From NCBI GenBank assembly GCA_022432975.1, contig CM039515.1, forward strand, positions 17,827,488 through 17,891,487: a stretch of 64,000 nucleotides of DNA, read 5' to 3'. Each line of letters opens with the position of its first letter. Position 1 is the first letter of the stretch. The notes below the pieces were generated by a model. The model saw nothing but the letters and a program-made list of their open reading frames with translations. It was not told the origin of the DNA and did no database searches. The DNA is from Begonia masoniana (Eukaryota > Streptophyta > Magnoliopsida > Cucurbitales > Begoniaceae). Positions 21,254-33,524 of this stretch are shown here, piece by piece. The translations under genes and the position numbers were made by a program.

Positions 21254-22250
21254 ATCTACCATCCTTAAAAGAAATTTCGTCCTCGAAATTTAAAGTATTA
21301 CCTTAACAGATCAGGGTAGATCTTTCTCATGTCCTCTTCTCTTTTCCAAGTTGCTTCCTCAATGTTTATATTCTTCCATAGAACTCTTACTAATGAGATC
21401 TTCTTATTCTGTAGCTTTCTTTCTTCTGATTCCAGAATTTGAATCGGTCTCTCCTCGTAGGATAAATTAGGATTGAGCACTAATTCTTGGGATGTCGTTG
21501 GCAAAATATGTGAGGGTTCTGGTACGTATTTCCTCAACATCGAGATGTGAAACATGTTGTGAACCTGCTTGAGTGACTCAGGAAAATTCAGTTGGTAAGC
21601 AACTTCTCCGATTATTGCTGAAATTGTAAATGAGCCTATGTATTTTGGGTTTAGTTTTCCCTTCTTTCCAAACCGCATTATATCTCTTATTGGAGAAACT
21701 TTCAAAAACAATTGATCACCTTCTGCAAATTCTAATTTCCTCCTTCTTTGATTTGCATGGCTTTTCTGTCTACTTTGGGCCACAAGGATTCTTTTTCGAA
21801 TTAGAGTAACAATTTCAGCAGTTTGTCTCAAAATATCAGGTATAACAAGAATACCTTCACCGACCTCATCCCAATGTACTGGAGATCTATACTTTCTACC
21901 ATAAAGTGCTTTATAAGGCGTCATTCCAATTGAAGTTTGATAACTATTGTTGTAAGTAAACTCTTCTAGTGGCAAGTTCTTACACCAATTCCTTGGAAAG
22001 TCGATTGGACAAGCTCTCAACATATCCTCCAAGGTTTGAATCATTCTTTCTGACTGTCCATCCATTTGAGGGTGGAAAGCTGTACTGAAATTTAACTGAG
22101 TGCCCATTTCTTTATGCAAACTCTTCCAGAACTTTTACATGAAACATGTATCTCAATCTGAAACTATAGAGATAAGGGTACCGTGTAATCTTTTAATGTC
22201 CATAATATATATTTGTGCATATTAATCCATATTGAAGGTAGTCCTCACAT
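21254..22250 (-). pseudogene. G1 integrase C-terminal half and chromodomain-like tail
   Basis: The frame 22119-21298 (273 codons) begins inside the integrase core after its second catalytic aspartate. It contains [20 protein letters not shown], with the catalytic glutamate, then the basic C-terminal integrase domain. It ends in a chromodomain-like segment (KISLVRVLWKNINIEEATWK). That tail is typical of chromoviruses, where it targets integration to marked chromatin. Upstream of 22119 stops appear, and the G2 target duplication CACAT (22246-22250) cuts the gene. The upstream half is at 33525-35591. Confidence 0.8.
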
Positions 22251-24386
22251 TGTAGCACCCGGTTCCGCTAAACCAAATTTAACTTATCAAATAATGATGT
22301 GCAATTTTTATGAAAGAATTGGGAGAATTATTATTAGGTTATTGGGTGACTAAGCAAGGGCATTTATGTAAAGTGAGGTTTTAAAACGGATAACGTATTT
22401 AAGGGAAGTGTTAATACATTGTAGCCGCCACTATTCCCTATTTCCCTATTTCGGTTTTCAGCTCGAGCAGTAGAGCTCTCTAGGCAATTCTCTCGCCCGA
22501 TTCTCCTTCAATCTAGGTAAGTCTTCCTTGTTTTTCTTGTATATTAGCGATTAGATAACTGAGAGAATACAATGTGAAGATTTTGAGGATGCTGTGATTA
22601 AGGGTAGATTCGAGTTCTTGGTGATAAATGGGAATGCACGGGTAGCAGAGTTTCAAATCGGTTTCCTCAAACATATTATTGATTTTTGGTAAGGTTTAGT
22701 GAGAGTTGGATTAATGTACTGTCATAACCTTAGGTGAGCGAGCTTCTGGAGTAGTTGAAACCGAGCATTTCCAGGAGAGCCAGGTAAGTAAAGTATTGTG
22801 TGTGCTTTCGGGCCTACATCACAGAACACTAGGTGTATGCATGTTTGAGTATTTCCTGTATGTCATGCATCATGTTTTTGAAAGAATACGAAAATGAACT
22901 TTCATGTAATGTTATGGAAAGACAGGTACAGATTGAAATGAATTGGTTGTTAAGGGAACTAATCCACCCCTTAACTGATGAAGAGGATTTATAACATTGG
23001 GAGGACTGATCCCACTCCCAAGGGAACTGAGGGATCAGAATAGCTATTAAGGGAATTCATCCACCCCTTAACTGATGAAGATGATGTATAATATTGGGAG
23101 AATTGATCCCACTCCCAAGGGAACCGAGGGATCAGATCAGTGAATGAACGAATGTGCAACTGAGATAAGAAAGTAGAAACTGCATAATTAGGATTTAAGT
23201 TTCAGCATATCATTTCATTATCGCTTCACTTATTTAGCATTAGGCTAATAGATGAGTTTTGTGATGTAGGTGAGGAAGTGTCAGCAGGTGATTTCTCTGA
23301 GCTTGTTGATGGATAGGCTGGATGGAGGAGCACATTCATGCCACGGATCTGGTACTTGATGAGGCGGTTTAACTAATGTCAGTTGGTGTGAAGTTTCAGT
23401 TGACAATGTTTCAATTTAAGTATGTTGAATTTTCATGTCAGTAGTGGTTTTAATATTTTGAATACGTTTTGAGATTTTCTGATAATGATATTCTGTCGAG
23501 TTTTTAAATGTTCGTTTTACTGGAATTGAGTAATGCAATGATTCGAATTATTTCTGAATGGTTTCAGTGAAATAAGTAAATTCTTTCTGTCCTTAGAGTT
23601 GTGTTTGCATAGCAAGAAATAGTTGAAATGTCGCTCTGTTCTCTATCGGTAGATGATGTCTATCGGCAGACGTTGTGTTATTGTTCTGTCCTCTATCGGT
23701 AGATGATGTCTATCGGTAGATGGTAAGTTATAGTTATGTTATCTATCGGAGGATGTCTTCAGTTAAGCCATCGGATGATGTAGGTTTAATTCTATCGGAA
23801 GATGTAGATTTTGCACTATCGGTATGAGTGGGTACTATGTTTTGTCGTTTAGTGATCGGTATATGCAGTTTATTCTATCGGAAGAAGGGAATGAGAGATT
23901 TTTGTCGTTTTTCCATCGGTAGATGCGAGTCGCAAAACTTGTCGTTTTGCGATTGGTTGATGTTGGATAATTGATTTATCCGGCTGACGTCATCGGTAGA
24001 TGTAGTCCACCGAGAGATGTCTTTTGTTTCCAACTCTTCTGGTTGACGTCATCGGTAGAAGCCTTCTATTTTCTGTTTCTGCTTCTTCCGTTGACTTTAT
24101 TCATCGGCAGATGCGTTTGACTTCTGCGACTTCTTAAGTATTCCACGGTTTAAACCTCTATTTCCTATTTGCCGATTGCTTCTTAACTTGCCAAACAATG
24201 TTTCATAGTTTTGTTTAACTTTATTGTTGCTCAAATGATTTCCGCTGCAAATTTTTAAATGTATTGAGATTTTAGCAAATGTCAAATGTTGAATGTTGAA
24301 CGAAGTTTTAAAATATGGTTGAAATTTCTTAGTCATGTACGGGCTTCTGTGTAACGAACCGGGTTCAGATAACTCGGGGCGTTACA
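22251..24386 (+). repeat. 5' LTR of G2
   Basis: 2136 bp, TGTAGCACCCGG..GGGGCGTTACA. Contents in order: a TATA-like GTATTTAAGG (near 22397); a splice-donor-like CAGGTAAGT (22781-22789); two copies of a TTAAGGGAA..CCCCTTAAC unit; an inverted repeat pair (22813-22827 and 23256-23270); and an array of TATCGGTAGATG units (about 23640-24115). Confidence 0.92.
23640..24115 (+). repeat. ATCGGTAGATG / TTGTCGTTT array in the G2 LTR
   Basis: About 14 imperfect copies of TATCGGTAGATG or ATCGGAAGATG, interspersed with TTTTGTCGTTT and two GACGTCATCGGTAGA units. It is repeated in the 3' LTR at about 32770-33250. Confidence 0.75.
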
Positions 24387-24389
24387 GTA

Positions 24390-24401
24390 TGGTATCAGAG
24401 A
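24390..24401 (+). promoter_or_regulatory. primer binding site of G2
   Basis: TGGTATCAGAGA, complementary to the 3' end of tRNA-iMet except the last base, three bases after the LTR. Confidence 0.85.
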
Positions 24402-27400
24402 CATTCAGTTAAACCGTTCAAAAGATTACTCATCAGTGCAAATCGTCGCATGGAAGTACTTCAACAACTGTAAGTGTTATGTTAACCTTAGCTTTTAGAT
24501 ACTTAAGAGTGTAATTAATCCCGTACAGGAATTTAGTACAATGGCCAGAAGCCCAGGAAGACCTAGAATACCGAGGGAAATGCCAAACTTGAGGAGTGAG
24601 GAGGAACCTAGTGTTATTAGACAACTGACAGATTTGGTACGTCAGCAAACAGACTTAGTACGTCAGCAGTCCGATCAGTTAGGAGTGTTGCTGAACCGAG
24701 AAGTACAAGGAAGTGCCAACTCGAGTTCTAGCAATGAACATTCAGGAGACCGATTCCGGAGGCTTCAGCCGCCCACGTTTGATGGAAAATCATCAAACCC
24801 GATTGTTGCTGAAGAGTGGTTGAGGAAGATCGAAAGCATGTTCCGGTGTGCCAATGTTGGAGAAGAAGACAAAGTCACGTTGGCCACGTTCCATTTTGCT
24901 GGTGATGCTCAACTTTGGTGGGAGACAATCGAGACCACCACCGATGTTTTGGCGATGTCTTGGTCGCAGTTCAAGGACATCTTCTATGAGAGATATTTTA
25001 ACAGCACAGTCCAGGCTGCAAAGAAGGTAGAGTTTTTGAACTTGAAGCAGACATGGTCTGTGGCTGAATACGTTAGACAATTCGAGTCTCTGTCCAGGTT
25101 CGCTGGACACCTTGTTCACCGAAATGAAGATAAGGTATTTCAATTCATGAATGGACTGAAACCAGAAATGTACAGAGGGGTCAAGTTTTCGGGTTTTAAA
25201 GGTTTGCCTTTCAGTGATGTTGTGTCCACAGCATTGGAGGTGGAAGAAGCTGAATTGAAATGTGCTGGACCAAAGGAAACCCCGAGAAAGTTTGTTCAAC
25301 CACCACCGCAGAGAGGAGTGAAGAGGCACAATGAAGGCCAGTATAGTCAAGGAATAGGAAAGAAAGTACCAGATACCAAGACGTTTCCCCAGTGCCCGAA
25401 GTGTTCGAAGAATCACCTGGGCGAGTGTAGATTTTGGACGAATAAGTGTTTTAACTGTGAAGAGGTCAGACACTCGTTCAGGGATTGCCCAAAGCCTAGA
25501 ATCACCCGTTGCTTCAACTGTAACAAAGTCGGCCATATCAACAGAGACTGCCCAGCTTTGAAGGGCGGACCTACCAAGATTAAACCAAGAATATTCTCCA
25601 TGATGGAGTCAGGTGATGAGGACCAGCCAGCTGTAGTGTCAGGTACTATATTGATTAACTCTATACCTGCTTTTACTTTGATAGATTCGGGTGCAACACA
25701 TTCTTTTATAGCCTCTGCATTTGCTGATAAGTTAGATGTACAGTTCACTTCTTCTGAGCATGTGTTTAATGTAGCATTACCCTCTGGTGAGCGCATGCAC
25801 TCCAATCAAAGGATGCCTAATAGTGTTGTATTAGTAGGAAACATGAATTTGCCTGCTGATCTCATTGTTATGGACATAATAGGATTTGATGTGATCCTAG
25901 GAATGGATTGGTTGTTTAAGCATTATGCCACAATAGATTATAGGACTGGAGTTGTTAGTTTTCAACCCCCTGATGGTTTAAACCATACCTTCCGAGCTCT
26001 GAAGAAGAGTAAGGAAATGACTGTGATGACCTCTGTCAATTATAGACCCTCCCCATGCAGGGAATATTTGTGCTTTTTGGCCAGTGTTTTAGACACACAA
26101 CTAGTAGAAAAAGCGAGCCCCGAAAATGTTTTAGTTGTCCAGGATTTTTCGGGAGTATTCCTAGATGACCTTCCTGGCTAGCCACCAGATAGAGAAATTG
26201 AATTTGTGGTACATGTTTACCCCAGCGCCGAGCCTGTGTCTAAAAATCCATATAGACTAGCACCAACAGAATTTAAAGAATTAAAGAAACAGTTGGAGGA
26301 TTTGTTGGAGAAAAGGTTCATACGCCCTAGCTTTTCACCGTGGGGTGCACCTGTCCTTTTTGTCAAAAAGAAAGATGGATCAATGCGTATGTGCATTGAT
26401 TATAGAGAATTAAATAAGTTAACTGTCAAGAACAAGTACCCTTTGCCGAGGATTGATGACTTATTTGACCAGCTTAAGGGTGCAAGAGTTTTCTCTAAGA
26501 TTGACCTTAGATCCGGTTATTACCAGCTGAAGGTTAAATCTGAAGATATCCCAAAGACTGCCTTTCGCACAAGGTATGGACATTATGAGTTTTTGGTTAT
26601 GTCTTTTGGTTTAACAAATGCACCAGCAGCCTTCATGGATCTCATGAATAGGGTGTTTCACGAGTATTTGGACAAGTTTGTCATTGTATTCATAGATGAC
26701 ATTCTAATCTACTCTAGAACTAAGGATGAGCATACAAGACATTTGGGTTTGGTGTTAGGATTACTAAGGCATCACCAGCTTTATGCTAAGTTTTCCAAGT
26801 GTGAGTTTTGGTTGGACAGAGTTCACTTTCTTGGTCACGTGATCTCTGGAGATGGAATATCTGTCGATCCAGCCAAAGTTCAAGCAGTTAAGGAGTGGCC
26901 TCAACCGAAGAATGCCACGGATATTCGAAGTTTCCTTGGATTAACAGGATATTATAGAAAATTTATCGAGGGATTTTCGAAGATTGTCACACCCCTCACT
27001 CAGTTAACAAGGAAAAACATAAAGTATGCATGGACAGGGGAATGTGAATCCAGTTTCTAGACCTTGAAACAGAAACTAATCAATGCTCCAATATTGACTC
27101 TTCCTGTCGAAAATGGTAAATTCAGTATTTATTGTGATGCTTCCAAGGTCGGTCTTGGTTGTGTTTTAATGCAAGATGGAAAGGTTATAGCTTATGCCTC
27201 TAGGCAGTTAAAAGTACACGAAAAGAACTACCCTACACATGATTTAGAATTAGCTGCTGTGGTCTTTGCATTAAAGATTTGGAGGCACTACCTGTATGGA
27301 CAAACTTGTGAGATATTTTCGGATTATGAAAGTCTGAAATACATTTTCACGCAAAAAGAACTGAATATGAGGCAACGCAGGTGGTTAGAGTTTGTCAAAG

Positions 27401-28399
27401 ATTATGATTTTGAGATTAAGTACCACCCTGGCAAGGCCAATGTAGTGGCTGATGCTTTGAGTAGAGTGACTCTTTCAGTCTCTACATTGATTCTAGACAT
27501 ACCGATAGCTTTAGTGACAGAATTCCAAAGATTTAACCTGGAAGCTGTGTCTAGTGTGTCAGCCATGCTTTCGGCCATATCTTTAAAACCTACCATTTTA
27601 GAGAAAATAAAGGAAGCTCAGACGAATGATGTTGAGTGTAACAAGTATAAGTCAAGCATGGATTCTACGGACAAATCAGATTTTAACTATTCTGCTAATG
27701 GAATCCTTAAGTTTAGAAATAGATGGTTTGTTCCTGCCATTAAGGAACTTCGTGATGAGATTCTTTCTGAAGCACACTCTTCCAGGTTCTCTGTTCACCC
27801 TGGGAGTACAAAAATGTACAAGGATCTTAAACAGCATTATTGGTGGCCAGGCATGAAACGAAGTGTGGCGGAATATGTGGGATCGTGTTTGTGCTGTCAG
27901 CAGATTAAGGCCGAGCATCAGAGACCCTCAGGAACATTGCAACCCTTACCAGTTCCCGAATGGAAATGGGAACAAATAACGATGGATTTTGTTATAGGAT
28001 TACCTAGAACAGCAAAAGGACATGATGCAATTTGGGTGATAATCGACCATCTAACCAAATCAGCTCACTTCCTGCCAATAAAAATAACATACTCGATGGA
28101 TCAACTGGCTGAGTTGTATGTGCATGAAGTTGTTAGACTGCATGGAGTTCCAAACACCATAGTTTCAGACCGAGACTCTAGATTTACATCTAAGTTTTGG
28201 AAATGCTTGCACAAGGCTATGGGAACGCAACTTAGTTTTAGCACAACTTTTCACCCTCAAACTGATGGACAATCCGAGAGGACTATCCAAACGTTAGAGG
28301 ATATGCTCCGTGCATGTGTTCTAGACTTTCAAGGTTCATGGAGCAAATACTTGCCCTTGGTTGAATTTTCTTATAACAACAGTTTCCAGGCAACAATAG

Positions 28400-30716
28400 T
28401 GTAACGACCCGAGTTTTCTGAGCCCAGTTCGTTACACAAGACTTGCACATGACTCGGAAACTCTGGTTCAATTTTGAAACTTCGCTCGAAAGTCATAATT
28501 TGGTATTTTTCTAAAACCACAGACATTTAAAAATCTTGCAGCGGAAATCATTTGAGTAAAATATCGTTAAACAAAACTAGTGTGCGATGATTGATTAATC
28601 AGTTGAAATGTTAAGAAATACACGGTAAAAAGGAATAAAGATTTAAATTGCAAAATACTTCAAAAGTTTCAAGAGTCAAACGCATCGCCCGCTGAATAAG
28701 TCAACAAAAAGGGCTGAAGCAGAAAATAGAAGACATCATCCGGAGACAAAACGACAAAATATTCTCTACACCTTCCGGTGACGTCAGCCGGATGGTCGAC
28801 GTTATACTGCATCCACCGGTGACTAGACGACAAAACACTTCCTACATCTTCCGGTGGATTAACACGCGACATCCACCGGTCACTAAACGACAAAACACTT
28901 CCTACATCTTCCGGTGGATTAACACATGACAGCCACCGGTCACTAAACGACAAAACACTTCCTACATCTTCCGGTGGAATAACACGTGACATCCACCGGT
29001 CACTAAACGACAAAACACTTCCTACATCTTCCGATGGATTAACACACGACATCCACCGGTCACTAAACGACAAGAAACTCTCTTCATCATCCGATGAGTT
29101 TACACACGACATCCACCGGTGAGTAGAATACCCGACATCATCCGATGACGTCAGCCGGATGATTCGATCTGCCAATGTCGATCAGCGAACAAACACCTAA
29201 CATCCACCGGTGAACCCATTCGCCGATGGTTGAACTTGCAAACTTACTCAAGACATTCAAAACCCCTGACCCTAAGTAACTCCAGAAAACTCAACAGAAA
29301 GTAGAACAATATCTTAACTACTCAAATTCCATACAAAAACTCTCTAGCTGCGAGAAGGACGAGTTTACTTCACTAAAACCATTAGAACAGTTCAAAATCC
29401 TTACATTACTCGAATTTAGTAAAATTGCATTTAAGCCTAACCAAATACTATTATCAGAAAGCTCAAAAAGAACATATTCGAAATATTGGAAACCACTACT
29501 GTTATGAAAACTCAACACACAAAAATTGAAACGCTGTCAACTGAATCTTCTCACCATCTGACATCAGTTAAACCGCCCCATCAGCTGCCAGATTGTTACA
29601 AAGATGCACTCCAAAACCAGTCTAGTCCTCAGCAGACTCTGTAAACACACCTGCTATCACTTCTTCACCTACATCACAAAACTCATCTATTAGCCTAATG
29701 CTAAGTAAGTAAAGCAGTAATGAAATGAAACACTGAAATATAAATTCCTAAACCTGCAATTTCTACTTTCTCAACTCAGTTGTTCATACTTCGTTTCTGT
29801 TCAGATCCCCCTGTGAAATTGGGAGTCGGATCAACCCTCCCAAAGTATAAATATCCACTATCTCATTAAGGGGCGGATTAGTTCCCTTAACAGTAAATCT
29901 GATTCACATGTTCAGATCCCCCTGTGAAATTGGAAGTTGGATCAATTCTCCCAAAGTACAAATATCCACTGTCTCATTAAGGGGCGGATTAGTTCCCTTA
30001 ACAGTAAAACTGATTCACATAACTGTTTCAATATGTTCAATCCTCACCATGCCGATATGCATTCAAATTCATTTTCGTATACTTTTTAAAACATGATGCA
30101 TGACATACCAACACATTCCAGCAAACAAACCCTAATGTTTTGTGATGTAGGCCCGAAGGCACAAGCAAACTTTACTTACCTGGCTCTCCTGGTGATGCTC
30201 GTTTTCAACTACTCCAAAAGCTCGCTTACCTAAGTTTATGGCAATACATTAATCCAACTCTCACTAAGACCTTACCAAAAATCAATAATAACATTGAGGA
30301 AACCGATTTGAAACTCTGCTACCCGTGTAATCCCATTTATCTCTAAGAACCCGAACCTACGCTCAATCTCAGCATCTTAAAAATCCTGACATTGTACTCC
30401 CTCAGGTAACTAACCACTATATCATAAGAGAAATGAGGAAAACTTACCTAAGTTGAAGGAGAATCGGGCGAGGAAAATCGCCTAGAGAGCTCGGCTGCTT
30501 GAGCTGAAAACTCGAAGAGGAAAAGTATGAAATTGGTGGCGGCTACAGTGCATTAAACCTAACCCTCTTTCCTTAAATACGTTATCCACTTATGAAAATT
30601 GTAAATTTACTCTAGTGCCCTTGTCTAGTCTTTTAATAACCCTACTTAAATTATTGATTAATCAGGTGTATACCATTAATAATAAAAGAGCTGGTTCGAT
30701 AGAACCGGGTGCTACA
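28400..30716 (-). mobile_element. solo LTR inserted in the G2 integrase
   Basis: 2317 bp, starting TGTAGCACCCGGTTC in element orientation and ending GGGTCGTTACA. It is flanked by a perfect AATAG duplication (28395-28399, 30717-30721). It is related to the G2 LTR but clearly diverged and in the opposite orientation. The duplicated 'aggggcgg' units (about 29810-30005), the inverted pair (29668-29682 and 30137-30151) and a donor-like site are all present. No coding body remains. Confidence 0.92.
28740..29215 (-). repeat. array of CCACCGGTCACTAAACGACA units in the solo LTR
   Basis: Four or more copies of a roughly 60-bp unit containing ATCCACCGGTCACTAAACGA and CTTCCTACATCTTCCGG. A frame runs through it on the minus strand and gives a periodic peptide, which I regard as a by-product of the repeat. 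Confidence 0.8.
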
Positions 30717-31382
30717 AATAGCCATGGCACCATACGAGGCATTATATGGACGAAAGTGCAAATCTCCATTATATTGGGATGACGTAGGAGAAGCACAATT
30801 GATTGGTCCTGACATCGTGCAGCAGACAGTGGAGAAGATTGATCTTATCCGACAAAGAATCTTGACAGCTCAAAGCCGGCAGAAAAGCTATGTAGACAAA
30901 AGACGAAGAGAACTGGAATTTGATGTTGGTGATGAAGTTTTCCTTAAGGTGTCACCTTTCAAGGGAGTTGTGAGATTTGGAAAGAAAGGCAAGTTGAACC
31001 CCAGATATATTGGGCCTTTCTCAATCTTGAAGCGAATTGGGAAGTCAGCTTATCAACTACGGTTACTAGCCTCTTTGGTGGGAATCCATAATGTGTTCCA
31101 TGTTTCCATGCTGAAGAAGTGTGTACGGGATCCATCTCAAATTGTGGAACAGCAGAATATTGAAGTTCATCCTACCCTTACCTATGAAGAGAAACCAGTA
31201 AGGATCCTAGATTATGCTGTGAAAGTGCTGCGCAACAAAGAAGTCCCACTGGTGAAAGTTTTATGGCGTAACCAGAACTTAGAAGAAACAACTTGGGAAC
31301 GCCAGCAAGACATGATGGACCAACATCCAGAATTATTCAGGTATTAAATTTTGAGGACAAAATTCCTTTAAAGAGGGTAGAT

Positions 31383-33519
31383 TGTAGCACCCGGTTCCGC
31401 TAAACCAAATTTAACTTATCAAATAATGATGTGCAATTTTTATGAAAGAATTGGGAGAATTATTTATTAGGTTATTGGGTGACTAAGCAAGGGCATTTAT
31501 GTAAAGTGAGGTTTTAAAACGGATAACGTATTTAAGGGAAGTGTTAATACATTGTAGCCGCCACTATTCCCTATTTCCCTCTTTCGATTTTCAGCTCGAG
31601 CAGCAGAGCTCTCTAGGCGATTCTCTCGCCCGATTCTCCTTCAATCTAGGTAAGTCTTCCTTGTTTTTCTTGTATATTGGCGATTAGATAACTGAGAGAA
31701 TACAATGTGAAGATTTTGAGGATGCTGTGATTAAGGGTAGATTCGAGTTCTTGGTGATAAATGGGAATGCACGGGTAGCAGAGTTTCAAATCGGTTTCCT
31801 CAAACATATTATTGATTTTTGGTAAGGTTTAGTGAGAGTTGGATTAATGTACTGTCATAACCTTAGGTGAGCGAGCTTCTGGAGTAGTTGAAACCGAGCA
31901 TTTCCAGGAGAGCCAGGTAAGTGAAGTATTGTGTGTGCTTTCGGGCCTACATCACAGAACACTAGGTGTATTCATGTTTGAGTATTTCCTGTATGTCATG
32001 CATCATGTTTTTGAAAGAATACGAAAATGAACTTTCATGTAATGTTATGGAAAGGCAGGTACAGATTGAAATGCATTGGTTGTTGAGGGAACTAATCCAC
32101 CCCTTAACTGATGAAGAGGATTTATAACATTGGGAGAACTGATCCCACTCCCAAGGGAACTGAGGGATCAGAATAGCTATTAAGAGAATTTATCCACCCC
32201 TTAACTGATGAAGAGGATGTATAACATTGGGAGAATTGATCCCACTCCCAAGGGAACATAGGGATCAAATCAGTGAATGAACGAATGTGCAACTGAGATA
32301 AGAAAGTAGAAACTGCATAATTAGGATTTAAGTTTCAGCATATCATTTCATTATCGCTTCACTTATTTAGCATTAGGCTAATAGATGAGTTTTGTGATGT
32401 AGGTGAGGAAGTGTCAGCAGGTGATTTCTCTGAGCTTGTTGATGCATAGGCTGGTTGGAGGAGCACATTCATGCCACGGATCTGGTACTTAATGAGGCGG
32501 TTTAACTAATGTCAGTGGGTGTGAAGTTTCAGTTGACAATGTTTCAATTTAAGTATGTTGAATTTTCATGTCAGTAGTGGTTTTAATATTTTGAATACGT
32601 TTTGAGATTTTCTGATAATGATATTCTGTCGAGTTTTTAAATGTTCGTTTTACTGGAATTGAGTAATGCAATGATTCGAATTATTTCTGAATGGTTTCAG
32701 TGAAATAAGTAAATTCTTTCTGTCCTTAGAGTTGTGTTTGCATAGCAAGAAATAGTTGAAATGTCGCTCTGTTCTTTATCGGTAGATGATGTCTATCGGC
32801 AGACGTTGTGTTATTGTTCTGTCCTCTATCGGTAGATGATGTCTATCGGTAGATGGTAAGTTATAGTTATGTTGTCTATCGGAGGATGTCTTCAGTTAAG
32901 CCATCGGATGATGTAGGTTTAATTCTATCGGAAGATGTAGATTTTGCACTATCGGTATGAGTGGGTACTATGTTTTGTCGTTTAGTGATCGGTATATGCA
33001 GTTTATTCTATCGGAAGAAGGGAATGAGAGATTTTTGTCGTTTTGCCATCGGTAGATGCGAGTCGCAAAACTTGTCGTTTTGCGATCGGTTGATGTTGGA
33101 TAATTGATTTATCCGGCTGACGTCATCGGTAGATGTAATCCACCGAGAGATGTCTTTTGTTTCCAACTCTTCTGGTTGACGTCATCGGTAGAAGCCTTTT
33201 ATTTTCTGTTTCTGCTTCTTCCGTTGACTTTATTCATCGGCAGATGCGTTTGACTTCTGCGACTTCTTAAGTATTCCACGGTTTAAACCTCTATTTCCTA
33301 TTTGCCGATTGCTTCTTAACTTTCCAAACAATGTTTCATAGTTTTGTTTAACTTTATTGTTGCTCAAATGATTTCCGCTGCAAATTTTTAAATGTATTGA
33401 GATTTTAGCAAATGTCAAATGTTGAATGTTGAGCGAAGTTTTAAAATATGGTTGAAATTTCTTAGTCATGTACGGGCTTCTGTGTAACAAACCAGGTTCA
33501 GATAACTCAGGGCGTTACA
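31383..33519 (+). repeat. 3' LTR of G2
   Basis: 2137 bp, aligned end to end with 22251-24386. Its last 30 bases show three G-to-A changes relative to the 5' copy (GGGGCGTTACA became AGGGCGTTACA at the end), in keeping with deamination of methylated cytosines. Confidence 0.92.
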
Positions 33520-33524
33520 CACAT

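Larger units (their letters stand above)
24541..31347 (+). pseudogene. G2 Gag-Pol polyprotein gene, broken by two stops and a solo LTR
   Basis: One reading frame from ATG 24541 to the stop at 31347. Domains in order: Gag core ([20 protein letters not shown]), two CCHC knuckles (CFNCEEVRHSFRDC and CFNCNKVGHINRDC), protease DSGAT, RT with FIDD, RNase H with YCDAS, integrase with HHCC and DDE residues, and a chromodomain-like tail ([18 protein letters not shown]). Defects: TAG at 26179-26181, where G3 has a leucine codon; TAG at 27058-27060, where G3 has glutamine; and a 2317-bp solo LTR in the integrase. The insert plus its duplication is 2322 bp, a multiple of three, so the downstream part stays in the same frame. 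About 75-80% or more of residues match G3 by eye, so G2 and G3 belong to one lineage. Confidence 0.92.
22251..33519 (+). mobile_element. G2: full-length Ty3/gypsy chromovirus (Tekay/Del-like), inactive
   Basis: 5' LTR 22251-24386, primer site 24390-24401, gag-pol 24541-31347, polypurine tract about 31366-31382, 3' LTR 31383-33519. A perfect 5-bp target duplication CACAT is present (22246-22250, 33520-33524). It lies within G1's integrase. The two LTRs (2136 and 2137 bp) differ at about 34 positions by my reading, about 1.6%, so it is clearly older than G3. Coding is spoiled by two in-frame stops and a nested 2.3-kb solo LTR. Confidence 0.93.

Noticed and set aside
24793..25536. Long open frame on the minus strand (247 codons) across the G2 gag region
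   Set aside because: It is antisense to a clear Gag frame with zinc knuckles. A homologous antisense frame occurs in G3 (42349-42960) only because the sense codons are conserved. No protein family recognised.
28669..29175. 168-codon frame with a repeating WMSRVNPPEDVGSVLSFSDR-like peptide
   Set aside because: It is produced by the roughly 60-bp tandem unit of the solo LTR and reads through non-coding array sequence.
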